From positions 1-41,519 of the forward strand of contig JAIRNA010000013.1 in the NCBI GenBank assembly GCA_031258305.1: DNA of 41,519 nucleotides, in the 5' to 3' direction. A program made the position numbers and the translations under genes. The stretch is from Treponema sp. GTDB lineage: Bacteria; Spirochaetota; Spirochaetia; Treponematales; Breznakiellaceae. Below the pieces are notes generated by a model. It saw nothing but the letters and a program-made list of their open reading frames with translations. It made no database searches and was not told the origin of the DNA. Shown here one piece after another: positions 32,370-40,042 of the stretch; the stretch's first letter is position 1; every line of letters begins with the position of its first letter.

Positions 32370-34403
32370 ATGCGCTATTTTGAGATTGTTTTCAACAAAC
32401 CCATAGAAACGGTGTTTACCTACGCTGGAGACGCGGAAAGGCAAGCCGCTGTTGGCAAACGCGCCAAAGTCTCCTTCGGAAATTCTATGGAAACAGGTTT
32501 TATCGTGGGAGAAAAAGACGCGCTTCCGCCAGATTTACCGCCGGAAAAATTGAAATCCATCATCAGAGTCCTCGATCCTACGCCCATTTTTGACGAAAAA
32601 GAAATTGAGCTCGCTCACTGGGTCGCGGAATACTATTTGTGCGGCTTTGGCGAATCGCTTGCCGCCATACTCCCATCCGGTAAAAAGACGAAATCAATGC
32701 CGTCATTTTCGGATGCCGAGATGGATGAGGCTGTGCCGGTGCTTTCCGTCGAACAACTCGCTGCGCTTTCCGCAATTTTCGCCGATGAGGAGCCAAACGC
32801 CGCTGGTTTAAAAAAGCCTATGACTTACTTGTTCGGCATAACCGGGTCGGGCAAGACCGAAGTTTTCCTTCGCGCTGCCGAGGAGACCATACGTCGAGGT
32901 AAATCGGTGATTTATTTGGTGCCGGAAATCAGCCTGACTATGCAGACAGTGGAGGTTATCGGTAGGCGGTTCGGCAATGTCGCCTCGACCCTGCACTCAG
33001 GTATGGCTCCGGGTCAGCGCCTCAATGAATGGATTCGGATACGGAACGGCGAAGTTCGGATAGTCGTGGGTCCGAGAAGCGCGGTCTTCGCTCCGGTACG
33101 TAATTTAGGGCTTATCATCATCGACGAGGAACATGACGGTTCCTATAAAAGCAGTTCTACACCTCGTTACCACGCTCGCCAAGCGGCAATGCACCGATGC
33201 GCCGTCGATGGCGCGCGCCTGCTTATGGGTTCCGCAACTCCTTCGATTGAGGCATGGCGCTTGATGACTGAACCGGCAAACCTACTCCCTATTCTCTCCT
33301 CCGGCGGACCGTCATATTTTTCACATCACATCAAAAAGTTAAACCTCACGCAACGACTTTCCGGTGGGGGTATTCCTGAAATCAGAATCGTGAATCTCAA
33401 AGGGACGGATGGATGTCTGACGCGGGAACTCAGGGACGAAATCCGCAAAACCGTGGCTATGGGGAGGCAAGCCATCCTTTTCCTGAACCATCGTGGCTTC
33501 GCCTACTTTTACCACTGCCCAGAATGTGGCTTTGAACTCGTGTGCCGAAACTGCTCTGTATCTCTCACGTATCATAAGGCACAGGATCGCGCCATCTGCC
33601 ACTACTGCGGCTATTCCGAAACCCCACCTCGCGTCTGCCCCAAGTGCGGCTCCCTTGACGCGGGCTATGCGGGTTTCGGTACCGAATCTATCGAAGATGA
33701 GGTAAAGCGGATATTTCCGGATTTGAGAGTGCGGCGGGTGGATGCTGACGCTACGGAGAGCGGCGAAGCTCTGAAAGAAACATTGGATGCTTTTAGGAAG
33801 GGTGAATTTGACCTGCTTCTCGGCACCCAGATGGTTGCCAAAGGGTTAAATTTTCCCGGAGTGCGACTTGTAGGCGTTGTACTTGCCGACACGGGTTTAC
33901 ATTTGCCAGATTTTCGGGCATCAGAGCGGACGTTCTCGCTGATTGTGCAAGTAGCAGGGCGGTCGGGTAGGTTTTTTCCTGACGGCAAGGTCATTGTTCA
34001 GACTCTCCGTCCTTTTGACCCGGCTATCGAAAGAGCCTGCGCCCTTGATGTGGAAGGCTTTTTCGATGCGGAGCTGAAACAGCGGGCGATTCTCAATTTC
34101 CCCCCATTTTCGCGGCTCATCCGCTTCACCGTTCGTTCCAGAGACAAAGAGCGATCCGCAGGTGCAATCGGGCGGCTCGCGTCTCTTGTCCTATCCTTTT
34201 TGCCGACAGATGCGGACGCACTCGGACCTGCCGAGTGCCCTATCGGTCTTATCGCGGGCAATTACCGCTACCAGCTCATCTTGCGGGGAAAAACTATGTC
34301 CACTCTGCACGGCGCGGCGCGTTCCGCTCTCGCTGTTTACAATCACGGCAAAGACGCTCATTGTTATGTGGAGGTTGATGTGGACCCCGTGAGTCTGATA
34401 TAG
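32370..34403 (+). CDS. priA: Primosomal replication restart helicase PriA
   Basis: A product of 677 residues. PriA recognises stalled or repaired forks and reloads the replicative helicase. Walker A GITGSGKTE (from residue ~156), the DEAH-type box IIDEEHDGSYK (~residue 252) and the late helicase motif QVAGRSGRFFPDGKVIVQT are present. Between the helicase halves lie the eight zinc-binding cysteines (CPECGFELVCRNC, CHYCGYSETPPRVCPKCGS; about residues 383-430). The N-terminal DNA-binding part is present but somewhat short. ATG 32370 immediately follows the stop of the fusion-protein gene with no ribosome-binding site of its own, implying translational coupling. It is followed by a convergent purB. 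Confidence 0.95.
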   Translation: MRYFEIVFNKPIETVFTYAGDAERQAAVGKRAKVSFGNSMETGFIVGEKDALPPDLPPEKLKSIIRVLDPTPIFDEKEIELAHWVAEYYLCGFGESLAAILPSGKKTKSMPSFSDAEMDEAVPVLSVEQLAALSAIFADEEPNAAGLKKPMTYLFGITGSGKTEVFLRAAEETIRRGKSVIYLVPEISLTMQTVEVIGRRFGNVASTLHSGMAPGQRLNEWIRIRNGEVRIVVGPRSAVFAPVRNLGLIIIDEEHDGSYKSSSTPRYHARQAAMHRCAVDGARLLMGSATPSIEAWRLMTEPANLLPILSSGGPSYFSHHIKKLNLTQRLSGGGIPEIRIVNLKGTDGCLTRELRDEIRKTVAMGRQAILFLNHRGFAYFYHCPECGFELVCRNCSVSLTYHKAQDRAICHYCGYSETPPRVCPKCGSLDAGYAGFGTESIEDEVKRIFPDLRVRRVDADATESGEALKETLDAFRKGEFDLLLGTQMVAKGLNFPGVRLVGVVLADTGLHLPDFRASERTFSLIVQVAGRSGRFFPDGKVIVQTLRPFDPAIERACALDVEGFFDAELKQRAILNFPPFSRLIRFTVRSRDKERSAGAIGRLASLVLSFLPTDADALGPAECPIGLIAGNYRYQLILRGKTMSTLHGAARSALAVYNHGKDAHCYVEVDVDPVSLI

Positions 34404-34490
34404 GCGGCGCATTTTGACAGCTATTCTCCTCAATTCCTCTCACAGAGTAAAATTTTTGGGGAAAATGTCTGTCAAAAAGTAAGCGGCGCC
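34404..34490. terminator. Inverted repeat between convergent priA and purB
   Basis: TTTTGACAG (34412-34420) pairs perfectly with CTGTCAAAA (34469-34477). GC-rich arms (GGCGGCGC at 34403-34410 and GCGGCGCC at 34483-34490) pair partly outside it. The 48-base loop is long for a terminator, but the symmetric position between two stop codons suggests a shared transcript end. The AAAA and TTTT flanks suit either direction. Confidence 0.4.
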
Positions 34491-34492
34491 GT

Positions 34493-35926
34493 CTATACGC
34501 CGTCGCATTTTTTCATCAACATTCTGTATTTTCCCGCAAGCGTTTTTGCCTTTTTGATCGCGAGACCGCAATATTTTTCAGGATTTTCAAAAAAGGACAA
34601 GGCGTCTATTTTCGTTGTAAGTCCTCGTTCCGACAGTTTTTCGGCAATGCGAGACATAGCATCCATATTTTTGGACAGGGCGGACGCGAAGCTTAAGTTG
34701 TTTTTTTCCGCATCAAGGGTGATTCTACGGATGATCTCGTGGGCGTCAGAGACGCCGGTTTCGGCGAGCAGGATGTAAGCGGGTTCTGCCATAACGCCGC
34801 CTGGTATACCTCCACTCCGTAGATTGCATCGTAATCTATCACGGTCAACGCCGAGACTGCTCACTACGTCAATCATACGGCTGATCGCCATGCAGAAACC
34901 TACGATGTAGTCCGCAACAAAGCGCTGACTTGCCGAATTGGTTAAATCCCGCTGATGCTCGCTGATTTGGTCCATAAAAAACGTCATTACACGCGGAAAA
35001 AATGCCTTCCACAGGCTCTTGATGTGCTCACTATTCCACGGGTTGCGCTTCTGCGGCATAGTCGATGAACCGACCTGTGCGCCGCTAAAACCCTCTTTCA
35101 GCTCGCCGATTTCGCTCCGCTGTAGATTACGCAAATCGTCAGCGAGGTTCGCCAAAACGCCGAAAGCTGTGTTGAATTCCAAAAGCAAGCGGAGCAGGTA
35201 TTCTGGTTCAACCAATTGGGTTGAATGTTCGGACGGTTCAAGCCCCAGTTCTACGAGGTAGAGGCGTTCCAATTCTTCAGGATCATTGACTATCATACTT
35301 GTCGCATTGTAAGCGCCCACCGCACCCGCGAGCTTACCTTTCAACGCTTTCCCTCGCTCCTCAATTTCCAGAATAGATTTGCCCAAACGGGACACGTATT
35401 CGGCAACGGCGAATCCCAGTGTAATAGGCACGGCCTGTTGTCCGTGCGTCCTACCAGTTTGCGGGGTTTCCGCCTCCTTTTCAGCGAAATCACAAAGCAA
35501 AAGCTCTAATTTTTTGAGCAATGGTAGAACAACCGTATTGGTTGCACCTTTGATGCGATAGGCGAGGCTCGTGTCGAGAATATCAACACTTGTCGCGCCG
35601 AGGTGGACGAGCGGGGCAAGGTCCGGAGGGACTTTCATCTTCAGCGTGTTGACAAGCGCCCGGATGTTGTGGTGGGTTTGTTCTTCTTCCGCGTAAACCT
35701 CTTCCGGGTCTATGGCGATACTGTCAAGCATCGTTTCCAGAGCCTCGGACAGACATCCGCGTATGCGGAGATGTGCCTTTATCAGGGCAATTTCCGCTTT
35801 CATACATACTAAAACCGAAGCTGATTCGGATAAGAACGGCGCAAGACTATCAAAAACCGTCGCTTCGGATAGCGAATAGCGGTGATCGAGGGGAGAAATG
35901 TTTTGGAATATGGAACGGATTTTCAT
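34493..35926 (-). CDS. purB: Adenylosuccinate lyase
   Basis: PurB catalyses two beta-eliminations in purine synthesis (SAICAR to AICAR; adenylosuccinate to AMP). The fumarate-lyase signature GSSTMPQKRNPWNSE stands near residues 283-297, and the helical core segments LTNSASQRFVADYIVGFC and TPQTGRTHGQQAVPITLGF are as in the family. ATG 35926 (product MKIRSIFQNISPLDHRYS) gives 477 residues, the usual size. The frame stays open 115 codons further upstream, but that part overlaps the next gene and is low-complexity Lys/Ser-rich with no family similarity. No ribosome-binding site precedes the ATG; the leader is pyrimidine-rich. A possible TTGATA lies 18 bases before a TATTCT upstream. Convergent with priA. 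Confidence 0.93.
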   Translation of the reverse strand: MKIRSIFQNISPLDHRYSLSEATVFDSLAPFLSESASVLVCMKAEIALIKAHLRIRGCLSEALETMLDSIAIDPEEVYAEEEQTHHNIRALVNTLKMKVPPDLAPLVHLGATSVDILDTSLAYRIKGATNTVVLPLLKKLELLLCDFAEKEAETPQTGRTHGQQAVPITLGFAVAEYVSRLGKSILEIEERGKALKGKLAGAVGAYNATSMIVNDPEELERLYLVELGLEPSEHSTQLVEPEYLLRLLLEFNTAFGVLANLADDLRNLQRSEIGELKEGFSGAQVGSSTMPQKRNPWNSEHIKSLWKAFFPRVMTFFMDQISEHQRDLTNSASQRFVADYIVGFCMAISRMIDVVSSLGVDRDRLRCNLRSGGIPGGVMAEPAYILLAETGVSDAHEIIRRITLDAEKNNLSFASALSKNMDAMSRIAEKLSERGLTTKIDALSFFENPEKYCGLAIKKAKTLAGKYRMLMKKCDGV

Positions 35927-35972
35927 AATATAGGGGAAGGAGTAAGAGGTAGAATATGGGAGAATGGACTTG

Positions 35973-36014
35973 GTTATCAAACTTTGCTTAAAATTGCCTA
36001 GTTCATTTGATAAC
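35973..36014. repeat. 9-bp inverted repeat upstream of purB
   Basis: GTTATCAAA (35973-35981) and TTTGATAAC (36006-36014) are perfect inverted copies, 24 bases apart, between the small helical gene and purB. Outside them are imperfectly matching purine- and pyrimidine-rich arms (GGAGTAAGAGGTAGAAT from about 35939; GATTCTACTCCCTTT from about 36032). It could be the transcript end of the small gene or a control element of purB; the right arm's TTGATA also fits a -35. Confidence 0.45.
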
Positions 36015-36035
36015 AATACTTTCCCATCCCCGATT

Positions 36036-36350
36036 CTACTCCCTTTTTCCCATTTCCCCCTCTTTTTTGTCGATTTCTTTTTGTATTTTGTCGATTTCTG
36101 CGAATATTTCCTTGATACCGGGAGTTGTGAGACTGATACCTGCGAGTTTCTCTTCCGCAAGAGCTTTATAGACTTCCGCTCCGAGCTGTTCCATAAGTCT
36201 TTCCACCTTACCTTCGAGCTGTTTGACTTCAAACAAAAGCTTACCTTTTGTTCCCAAGTCTTGCGCCGCATCGCCGGCTTTTACCACAAAATCCTGGGCT
36301 ATATTACCCGCTTTCGCGGCAGCTTCTTTCATTCTTTCAGCAAATGTCAT
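36036..36350 (-). CDS. Small helical (coiled-coil) protein, unknown function
   Basis: A product of 104 residues from ATG 36350 (MTFAERMKEAAAKAGNIAQD), with GGAG correctly placed upstream. The frame runs 27 codons further up, but that extension covers a hairpin and promoter and is not needed. Alternating charged and hydrophobic residues predict two or three amphipathic helices, ending IQKEIDKKEGEMGKRE. No signal, cysteine or catalytic motif. It resembles small helical proteins of unknown role in spirochaetes, but no family is claimed. Its own promoter lies upstream inside an inverted repeat, so it is probably a single-gene unit, with purB downstream. Confidence 0.7.
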   Translation of the reverse strand: MTFAERMKEAAAKAGNIAQDFVVKAGDAAQDLGTKGKLLFEVKQLEGKVERLMEQLGAEVYKALAEEKLAGISLTTPGIKEIFAEIDKIQKEIDKKEGEMGKRE

Positions 36351-36403
36351 AAATTTCTCCTTAATGAAAAGTGTTTTTATGAAGAGGGCGTTTCCCACGC
36401 CAT

Positions 36404-36442
36404 CTTGATAAAAACATAACATACATTCCAATTTTTATCAAG
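36404..36442 (-). promoter_or_regulatory. Promoter embedded in an 11-bp inverted repeat
   Basis: CTTGATAAAAA (36404-36414) and TTTTTATCAAG (36432-36442) are perfect inverted copies. On the minus strand they contain TTGATA, a 17-base gap and TATGTT, that is, a -35 and -10 placed within the two arms. Symmetric arms over a promoter are typical of an operator. A 5-bp hairpin (36387-36401) would stand at the very 5' end of the transcript. Confidence 0.45.
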
Positions 36443-36540
36443 GTATATCAGATGTATCTACTTCTTTTATCCTTGCCGTTGAGTATAGGAATAAAGATTT
36501 TGATGAAAAATTTATAATCTACATTATATGCCCAAAATAC

Positions 36541-36593
36541 TGAAAATCAGAGTAATATCACTTCTGAATCATTGAATATCACTCCGATTTTCA
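36541..36593 (-). terminator. 17-18 bp stem-loop after the DinB-family gene
   Basis: Bases 36577-36593 pair with 36541-36557. Read as minus-strand RNA the stem is complete with two G-U pairs; read as plus-strand RNA the same positions are A-C mismatches. The fold therefore belongs to the transcript of the DinB-family gene, whose stop lies 9 bases upstream. A short TTTT follows seven bases or so after the stem. Confidence 0.6.
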
Positions 36594-36601
36594 AGAAACC
36601 A

Positions 36602-37081
36602 TTAGGATAGTGCCCAATCTTCAATGACAGATTCGGGAATCTTTATCCCTAATACATATGAAAAAGCAATGAGTTGACCGATATGCAACGCCTCATGCAT
36701 ACACAGGTTACGAATTTGTGCAGAAATCGTCTTTGTATCATTTCCATCCCAAACTATCCCTACATCGGACTTTTCACAGAGTAATGTCTCAACACGCTTG
36801 TCCTGAACTTTTATTCTTTTCAGGATATCTTCGCGGACAATATCGTTACTATACTCGTCGTTACCCTTGACTTTTTCAAAAGACATATTACCTATTTCAC
36901 AGGCGTCAAGATACGCTTCCTGCACATCACACATCTCTTGAAAATGCTTAAAGAAAGAATTTAATCCAGGGCGTGGAAAAGTGGATTGCAATTGTTCATC
37001 TGAAAGGCTTTCGATGAAAGCAATTGTGTTTCCTCTAATAAAATTCCAGTCCTCAATTAGTTTTTTAGTCTCAATGTTCAT
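36602..37081 (-). CDS. DinB-family metal-binding four-helix protein
   Basis: A product of 159 residues from ATG 37081 with a strong GGGAGGA site. DinB/YfiT-like proteins are four-helix bundles binding a metal by three histidines; many are thiol-dependent transferases, others are uncharacterised. Candidate ligands are His46 (FFKHFQEM), His129 and His133 (CMHEALHIGQLIAF), at the expected spacing in helices 2 and 4. No signal or membrane segment. It is preceded by a 32-codon reading frame with its own ribosome-binding site and promoter, apparently on the same transcript, and followed by a strong stem-loop. Substrate unknown. Confidence 0.82.
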   Translation of the reverse strand: MNIETKKLIEDWNFIRGNTIAFIESLSDEQLQSTFPRPGLNSFFKHFQEMCDVQEAYLDACEIGNMSFEKVKGNDEYSNDIVREDILKRIKVQDKRVETLLCEKSDVGIVWDGNDTKTISAQIRNLCMHEALHIGQLIAFSYVLGIKIPESVIEDWALS

Positions 37082-37145
37082 TATAATCCTCCCTCAATTT
37101 AATTAAAGCACTGACTGAAATAATGCACAGTCAGCATCTTGCGCG

Positions 37146-37244
37146 TTACTTCGCCGACTGCCATGTTTTTGCTGATTGCCACATTTTTGCAGGACTGCAT
37201 CCTTGAGTTAGCTGCTTTTGGAATAACTTCATCCACTCATTCAT
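37146..37244 (-). CDS. 32-residue small ORF upstream of the DinB-family gene
   Basis: It begins at ATG 37244, seven bases or so after AAAGAGGTG, and ends at TAA 37146. The product starts MNEWMKLFQKQLTQGCSPAK and ends with a duplicated hexapeptide (MWQSAK, TWQSAK), reflecting an 18-base tandem repeat at about 37157-37192. The first ~15 residues recall the start of larger uncharacterised proteins of the DUF7000 type (from memory), so this may be a truncated remnant rather than a true peptide. The good ribosome-binding site and promoter favour translation. It lies 64 bases before the DinB-family gene. Confidence 0.45.
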   Translation of the reverse strand: MNEWMKLFQKQLTQGCSPAKMWQSAKTWQSAK

Positions 37245-37294
37245 GTATTTCACCTCTTTTCATCAGTTTTTAGTTTTTATCGTACCTTGTATAT

Positions 37295-37303
37295 ATTATA
37301 ACA
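37295..37303 (-). promoter_or_regulatory. Extended -10 promoter for the small ORF and DinB-family gene
   Basis: The minus strand reads TGTTATAAT: perfect -10 with TG extension. No convincing -35. Transcription would start near 37288, about 44 bases before the ATG of the small ORF. Confidence 0.5.
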
Positions 37304-37363
37304 TGGATGAAAGAAATATGCTAGGCGTATAATTAATTTTTTCAAAACAGTTATAACGAAGGG

Positions 37364-37399
37364 GGAATGGGGAATTTAAACAGAAATCATCCCCATTCC
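37364..37399. terminator. 10-bp inverted repeat just after pnp
   Basis: GGAATGGGGA (37364-37373) and TCCCCATTCC (37390-37399) are perfect inverted copies with a 16-base loop, starting seven bases after the pnp stop. No T run follows on the minus strand. The arms belong to the TTCCCCATTCCC-type motif seen at other junctions nearby. It probably forms the 3' end of the ribF-rpsO-pnp transcript, by termination or by protection from nucleases. Confidence 0.5.
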
Positions 37400-37405
37400 A
37401 GACTT

Positions 37406-39592
37406 TTACCGTCTACGATCGTATCGGTCGCCCCCACGTCTATCACCACCCCGGTCGTGGAATCGGTCGGAACGCGACGGGCGCTCGGACCGATGTTCAC
37501 GCGGCGATTCACCGTCCGGGTCAATGGCATCAATATAGGACAAGTTAAACCTTCCCATCTTGTCAATTTCGAGCAGTTTCACCGGAATTTCCTGATTTTC
37601 TTTCAAAACGTCGGTAACGGTGTTGATTCTTTCACGAGAGAGCTTAGAAATATGAACAAGTCCCTCTTTGCTTGGGAGAATTTCCACAAAAGCACCGTAT
37701 TCCACAATGCGTTTAACCACGCCATTGTAGATGCGCCCTACCTCCGGGTCGGCCGCGATGGCGGTAACCGCAACGCGAGCTTCTTCCGCGTCCTTGGGAT
37801 TACGCCCGTATATTGTGACCGTGCCGTCGTTTTCCGTGTCAATCTTCACATTGTACTGCTCGCATAGAGCTTTGATCGTTTTACCGCCCGGTCCAATGAG
37901 CGCACCGATTTTATCAACGTCTATTTTGAGACTCACCACCTTGGGCGCGAATTCGCTGATATCGTCGGCTGGTTTACTGATGACCTGATTCATAGCATCC
38001 AAAATATGCAATCTACCCCATTTCGCCTGTTTCAGCGCCTCACGCATAATTTCAATCTTCAACCCGGCGATTTTGATGTCCATCTGGAAACCTGTAATGC
38101 CGTCTGCGGTGCCTGCAACTTTGAAATCCATATCTCCGAGGTGGTCTTCCTCGCCTAAGATGTCAGATAAAACGGCGTAACGGTTCCCGTCCGTAATCAA
38201 CCCCATAGCGATGCCCGCAACCGGCTTTCTCATTGGGACTCCCGCATTGAGCAATGCCAAGGTGCCGCTACAGACAGTCGCCATAGATGATGACCCATTG
38301 GACTCCATAATTTCGGAAACCACGCGGATAGTATAGGGGAAAGTCTCTTTTGTAGGAATCATAGCTTCGAGGGAACGGCGGGCAAGGTTGCCATGCCCGA
38401 TTTCCCGGCGTCCGGTAGCAAGTCTCCCGACTTCGCCGACTGAATACGGTGGGAAATTGTAGTGCAAAATGAAGTGTTCTCGTTTATCGCCATCAATATC
38501 GTCAAAAACTTGCTCATCCATTGAGGTACCCAGTGTTGTTACAGCCAAAGACTGGGTTTCACCACGGGTGAAGAGAGCGGAACCGTGAGTGCGGGGCAAA
38601 ACGTCGATTTCACACGTGATATTACGGATATCTTTCGTACCACGCCCATCCACACGCAGTCCCTTATCCAGAATTGACGAGCGGAGGATGTTGTATTGTA
38701 AATCCTCGAAAAGCATGTCAAAAAGTTTCGCCTGACTTTCATCCATGAGCTGTTCCGCGTATTTGTCTTTTAAGACGGTCTTAGCGGCGCGGATAGCCGC
38801 GTGGCGTTCTATTTTGCTTTTTTGGAAGCAAGCTGATTGAAGGAGCGGTTCGGTGTCCGCACGGATGACAGCCGCGTTTTTGAGAACCACATTGCTTTCG
38901 GTGAGGGGCAACTTCTCCTTACCGGCAAGAGCGCGGAGTTTTTCCTGTAATTCGCACAATTCTTTAATGACCGCGTGGGCTTTTTCAAGCGCTGAAATCA
39001 TCAGGCTTTCGTCAACCTCATTTGCCCCGCCTTCGACCATAGTAATGCCGTCTTTAGTGCCGGCGACCACGATTTCCAAGGTTGATTTTGCGATATCGTC
39101 ATAAGTGGGATTCACGACGAGCTGCCCATCAACTTGACATACGCGTACACTTGCAATAGGACCGTTAAACGGAATATCCGATAGGTGAACCGCGGCCGAC
39201 GAGGCGATGATTGCCAGCATATCTGGCGGGTTCACCTGGTCCGTAGAAAGCACGGTCGGCACAATTTGGATTTCTCTGCCAAAGCTTTTTTCAAAGAGCG
39301 GGCGCATAGGCCTATCGATAAGGCGAGACACGAGGATTTCCTTGTCCTTTGGTCTGCTTTCTCGTTTGATAAAGCCGCCCGGTATTTTACCTGCCGCATA
39401 GTATTTTTCGTTATAATCGACTGTAACCGGCACATAGTCCAGTCCTTCGACCGCGTCTTTCGAACAGCAAACCGTGGAGATGACCACAGAGCCTTCGTAT
39501 TGAGCAAAAACAGCACCATTAGCCTGTTTTGCGATTCTACCGGTTTCAAGCGTGAGATCTTTTCCGGCGAGTTGTATAGTTACTTTCTGCAT
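37406..39592 (-). CDS. pnp: Polyribonucleotide nucleotidyltransferase (PNPase)
   Basis: PNPase degrades RNA 3' to 5' by phosphorolysis. From ATG 39592 (MQKVTIQLAGKDLTLETGRI) it has 728 residues, with AAGGA correctly placed; the further 15 codons upstream cover a leader hairpin. Two RNase PH-like domains are present (the second with FTRGETQSLAVTTLGTSMDE and GRREIGHGNLARRSLEAM), then a KH domain (GALIGPGGKTIKALCEQYNV) and an S1 domain (YGAFVEILPSKEGLVHISKL). The tail is short and rich in Arg, Gly, Ser and Asp (DRGGDRRGGDRYDRRR), likely an RNA-binding or interaction tail. Gene order ribF-rpsO-pnp is widespread in bacteria. Confidence 0.96.
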   Translation of the reverse strand: MQKVTIQLAGKDLTLETGRIAKQANGAVFAQYEGSVVISTVCCSKDAVEGLDYVPVTVDYNEKYYAAGKIPGGFIKRESRPKDKEILVSRLIDRPMRPLFEKSFGREIQIVPTVLSTDQVNPPDMLAIIASSAAVHLSDIPFNGPIASVRVCQVDGQLVVNPTYDDIAKSTLEIVVAGTKDGITMVEGGANEVDESLMISALEKAHAVIKELCELQEKLRALAGKEKLPLTESNVVLKNAAVIRADTEPLLQSACFQKSKIERHAAIRAAKTVLKDKYAEQLMDESQAKLFDMLFEDLQYNILRSSILDKGLRVDGRGTKDIRNITCEIDVLPRTHGSALFTRGETQSLAVTTLGTSMDEQVFDDIDGDKREHFILHYNFPPYSVGEVGRLATGRREIGHGNLARRSLEAMIPTKETFPYTIRVVSEIMESNGSSSMATVCSGTLALLNAGVPMRKPVAGIAMGLITDGNRYAVLSDILGEEDHLGDMDFKVAGTADGITGFQMDIKIAGLKIEIMREALKQAKWGRLHILDAMNQVISKPADDISEFAPKVVSLKIDVDKIGALIGPGGKTIKALCEQYNVKIDTENDGTVTIYGRNPKDAEEARVAVTAIAADPEVGRIYNGVVKRIVEYGAFVEILPSKEGLVHISKLSRERINTVTDVLKENQEIPVKLLEIDKMGRFNLSYIDAIDPDGESPREHRSERPSRSDRFHDRGGDRRGGDRYDRRR

Positions 39593-39607
39593 TTTTTCCT
39601 TAATTTC

Positions 39608-39656
39608 AGAGAATAATGGATAATATGGAATTTCCATAACGCGTTCATTATTCTCT
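39608..39656 (-). promoter_or_regulatory. Leader stem-loop between rpsO and pnp
   Basis: AGAGAATAATG (39608-39618) and CATTATTCTCT (39646-39656) form a perfect 11-bp stem; inside it TATGGAA/TTCCATA (39624-39638) forms a second stem across an internal loop. It fills the 83-base pnp leader. In enterobacteria a comparable hairpin here is cut by RNase III and allows PNPase to repress its own synthesis; a similar role is inferred from position and shape. Confidence 0.5.
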
Positions 39657-39675
39657 TTTCATTATTCATTTCTTT

Positions 39676-39942
39676 CTACTTTCTCAAGCTCAAGTCTTTC
39701 AAAATCTTACGATATTTCTCTAGATTTTTACGATGGATGTACTTGAGAAGGCGCCGCCTCTTGCTGACAAGGATAGCCATTGTGTGCGCGGACGCTTTAT
39801 CCTTCTTAAATAATTTGCGGTGTTCCGTCAACTTGTTGATTTTGCCGGTCAGTATCGCAACCTGCACTTCCGTATCGCCGGTATCGTTCTCATTTTTACC
39901 GTACTTCGTGATGATAGAAGTTACTTCTTCTTTAGAAATCAT
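39676..39942 (-). CDS. rpsO: 30S ribosomal protein S15
   Basis: A product of 88 residues, the standard length for S15, which binds the central domain of 16S rRNA. Typical stretches are GDTEVQVAILTGKINKLTEH, the following HRKLFKKDKAS, and SKRRRLLKYIHRKNLEKY. ATG 39942 has the strong site AAGGAG six bases upstream. It lies 74 bases after ribF and 83 before pnp; both spacers carry inverted repeats, so the three genes are probably one transcript with processing sites. Confidence 0.97.
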   Translation of the reverse strand: MISKEEVTSIITKYGKNENDTGDTEVQVAILTGKINKLTEHRKLFKKDKASAHTMAILVSKRRRLLKYIHRKNLEKYRKILKDLSLRK

Positions 39943-39959
39943 AGTATCTCCTTACTATA

Positions 39960-40042
39960 AATTGGGAATGGGTATACTGTTTAGAAAATCCATCGGAAGT
40001 CTTTCTAACAAAGCCCTTATTTCCTCTTTCCCACTTCCAATT
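39960..40042. repeat. Inverted repeat at the ribF-rpsO junction
   Basis: AATTGGGAATGGG (39960-39972) and CCCACTTCCAATT (40030-40042) pair at 12 of 13 positions (one G-U) in the minus-strand transcript, with a 57-base loop. The right arm covers the last codons of ribF. The motif is of the same GGGAATGGG type as at 37364-37399. Confidence 0.5.

Noticed and set aside
35927-36271. 115-codon N-terminal extension of purB
   Set aside because: Overlaps the small helical gene, is low-complexity Lys/Ser-rich, and PurB begins normally at ATG 35926.
36351-36431. 27-codon N-terminal extension of the small helical protein
   Set aside because: Covers the promoter arm and 5' hairpin; ATG 36350 has a well-placed GGAG.
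39593-39637. 15-codon N-terminal extension of pnp
   Set aside because: It translates the leader hairpin; the internal ATG 39592 has a good ribosome-binding site and the usual PNPase start.
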